A stretch of 15,463 nt of DNA, from assembly GCA_016291475.1 (NCBI GenBank), contig JAEEXJ010000079.1:1-15463 (forward strand), read 5' to 3'. Below the pieces are notes generated by a model. The model worked only from the letters and a program-made list of their open reading frames with translations, did not search any database and was not told the DNA's origin. Shown one piece after another: positions 15,204-15,463 of this stretch; the first letter of the stretch is position 1; the number at the start of each line of letters is the position of its first letter. The stretch is from Lachnospiraceae bacterium. Lineage in GTDB: Bacteria; Bacillota_A; Clostridia; Lachnospirales; Lachnospiraceae. Made by a program: the position numbers and the translations under genes.

Positions 15204-15463
15204 TCAAGCTTCGACTCCGAGTGACTCTAAGATATAAAGAATCTGTCTGTCATAGGAATCGGATGATATACCGAGTGTAAGTGCCGTGGTCTTCATTCCT
15301 TCGATCAGATACAGGATGTTGTAGGCTGCAGTGAGAGGATCCTCGCAGGTAAACTCTCCGCTCTCAACTCCGATCTCGATAAGCTTTCCGATCATCTTCA
15401 TATTCGAATCGAACTTCTTCTTAAGGACATTATCGGCCTTGGAAGGTTTCTCATCAAAATAGA
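15204..15463 (-). CDS. TetR-family transcriptional regulator, C-terminal 85 residues (cut by window edge)
   Basis: Only the C-terminal ligand-binding part is in the window. The frame runs in from the right edge, beginning YFDEKPSKADNV, and ends at the TGA at 15206-15204. The helical pattern KLIEIGVESGEFTCEDPLT, AAYNILYLIEGMKTTALTLG and RQILYILESLGVE is typical of TetR-family C-terminal domains, where GEF.xxDP..AA marks the penultimate helices. The N-terminal DNA-binding domain is outside the window, so the family call rests on this half only. It ends 82 bp before purL with a terminator-like hairpin between, and there is no evidence that it regulates purL. Confidence 0.65.
   Translation of the reverse strand, partial: YFDEKPSKADNVLKKKFDSNMKMIGKLIEIGVESGEFTCEDPLTAAYNILYLIEGMKTTALTLGISSDSYDRQILYILESLGVEA

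Noticed and set aside
1..15463. Mobile elements, CRISPR arrays, toxin-antitoxin or phage defence genes
   Set aside because: I saw no transposase, integrase, direct-repeat array or defence-type domain. The tRNA cluster has no adjacent integrase or duplicated tRNA end.

Overview
Every gene I can support in this 15.5 kb window lies on the minus strand, so the genes are transcribed from right to left. Base composition is moderate. Ribosome-binding sites are strong (GGAG/AAGGA type), and the tRNA genes do not encode CCA. Together with a single-chain clostridial-type PurL, QueH in place of QueG, a lipoprotein with a Gram-positive style lipobox, and a DUF2334/PseC/Gmd glycan cluster, this suggests a Firmicute close to Lachnospiraceae (Butyrivibrio-like). 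That placement is an inference from gene content, not from a phylogenetic marker.

Right to left (order of transcription): the end of a TetR-family regulator (15204-15463, cut by the window edge); a terminator-like hairpin directly abutting the purL ribosome-binding site; purL (11327-15121, purine biosynthesis); a strong hairpin; queH (10637-11284, last step of queuosine synthesis); a zinc-ribbon protein with two membrane segments (9940-10575), which has a candidate promoter inside the queH 3' end; and argS (8149-9912). Next come an 11-bp inverted repeat, a near-consensus promoter with an A/T-rich upstream element, and three tRNA genes (Val-TAC, Met-CAT, Thr-GGT) closed by a textbook terminator.

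Downstream of the tRNAs is the most interesting unit, a three-gene operon (7622 to 2823). It encodes an unrecognised acidic lipoprotein, an HscC-type Hsp70, and a membrane-anchored J-domain protein with HPE in place of the canonical HPD. The genes are separated by 23 and 4 bp, so they are probably co-transcribed and the last two translationally coupled. The predicted layout is a lipoprotein outside, Hsp70 inside, and a J protein spanning the membrane between them. This looks like an envelope-linked chaperone module.

The left end holds a surface-glycan segment: a DUF2334 polysaccharide-deacetylase-like protein (1966-2727), a PseC-like sugar aminotransferase (745-1941), and the start of gmd, GDP-mannose 4,6-dehydratase (1-635, cut by the window edge). 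I found no IS elements, CRISPR arrays, phage genes or broken genes.
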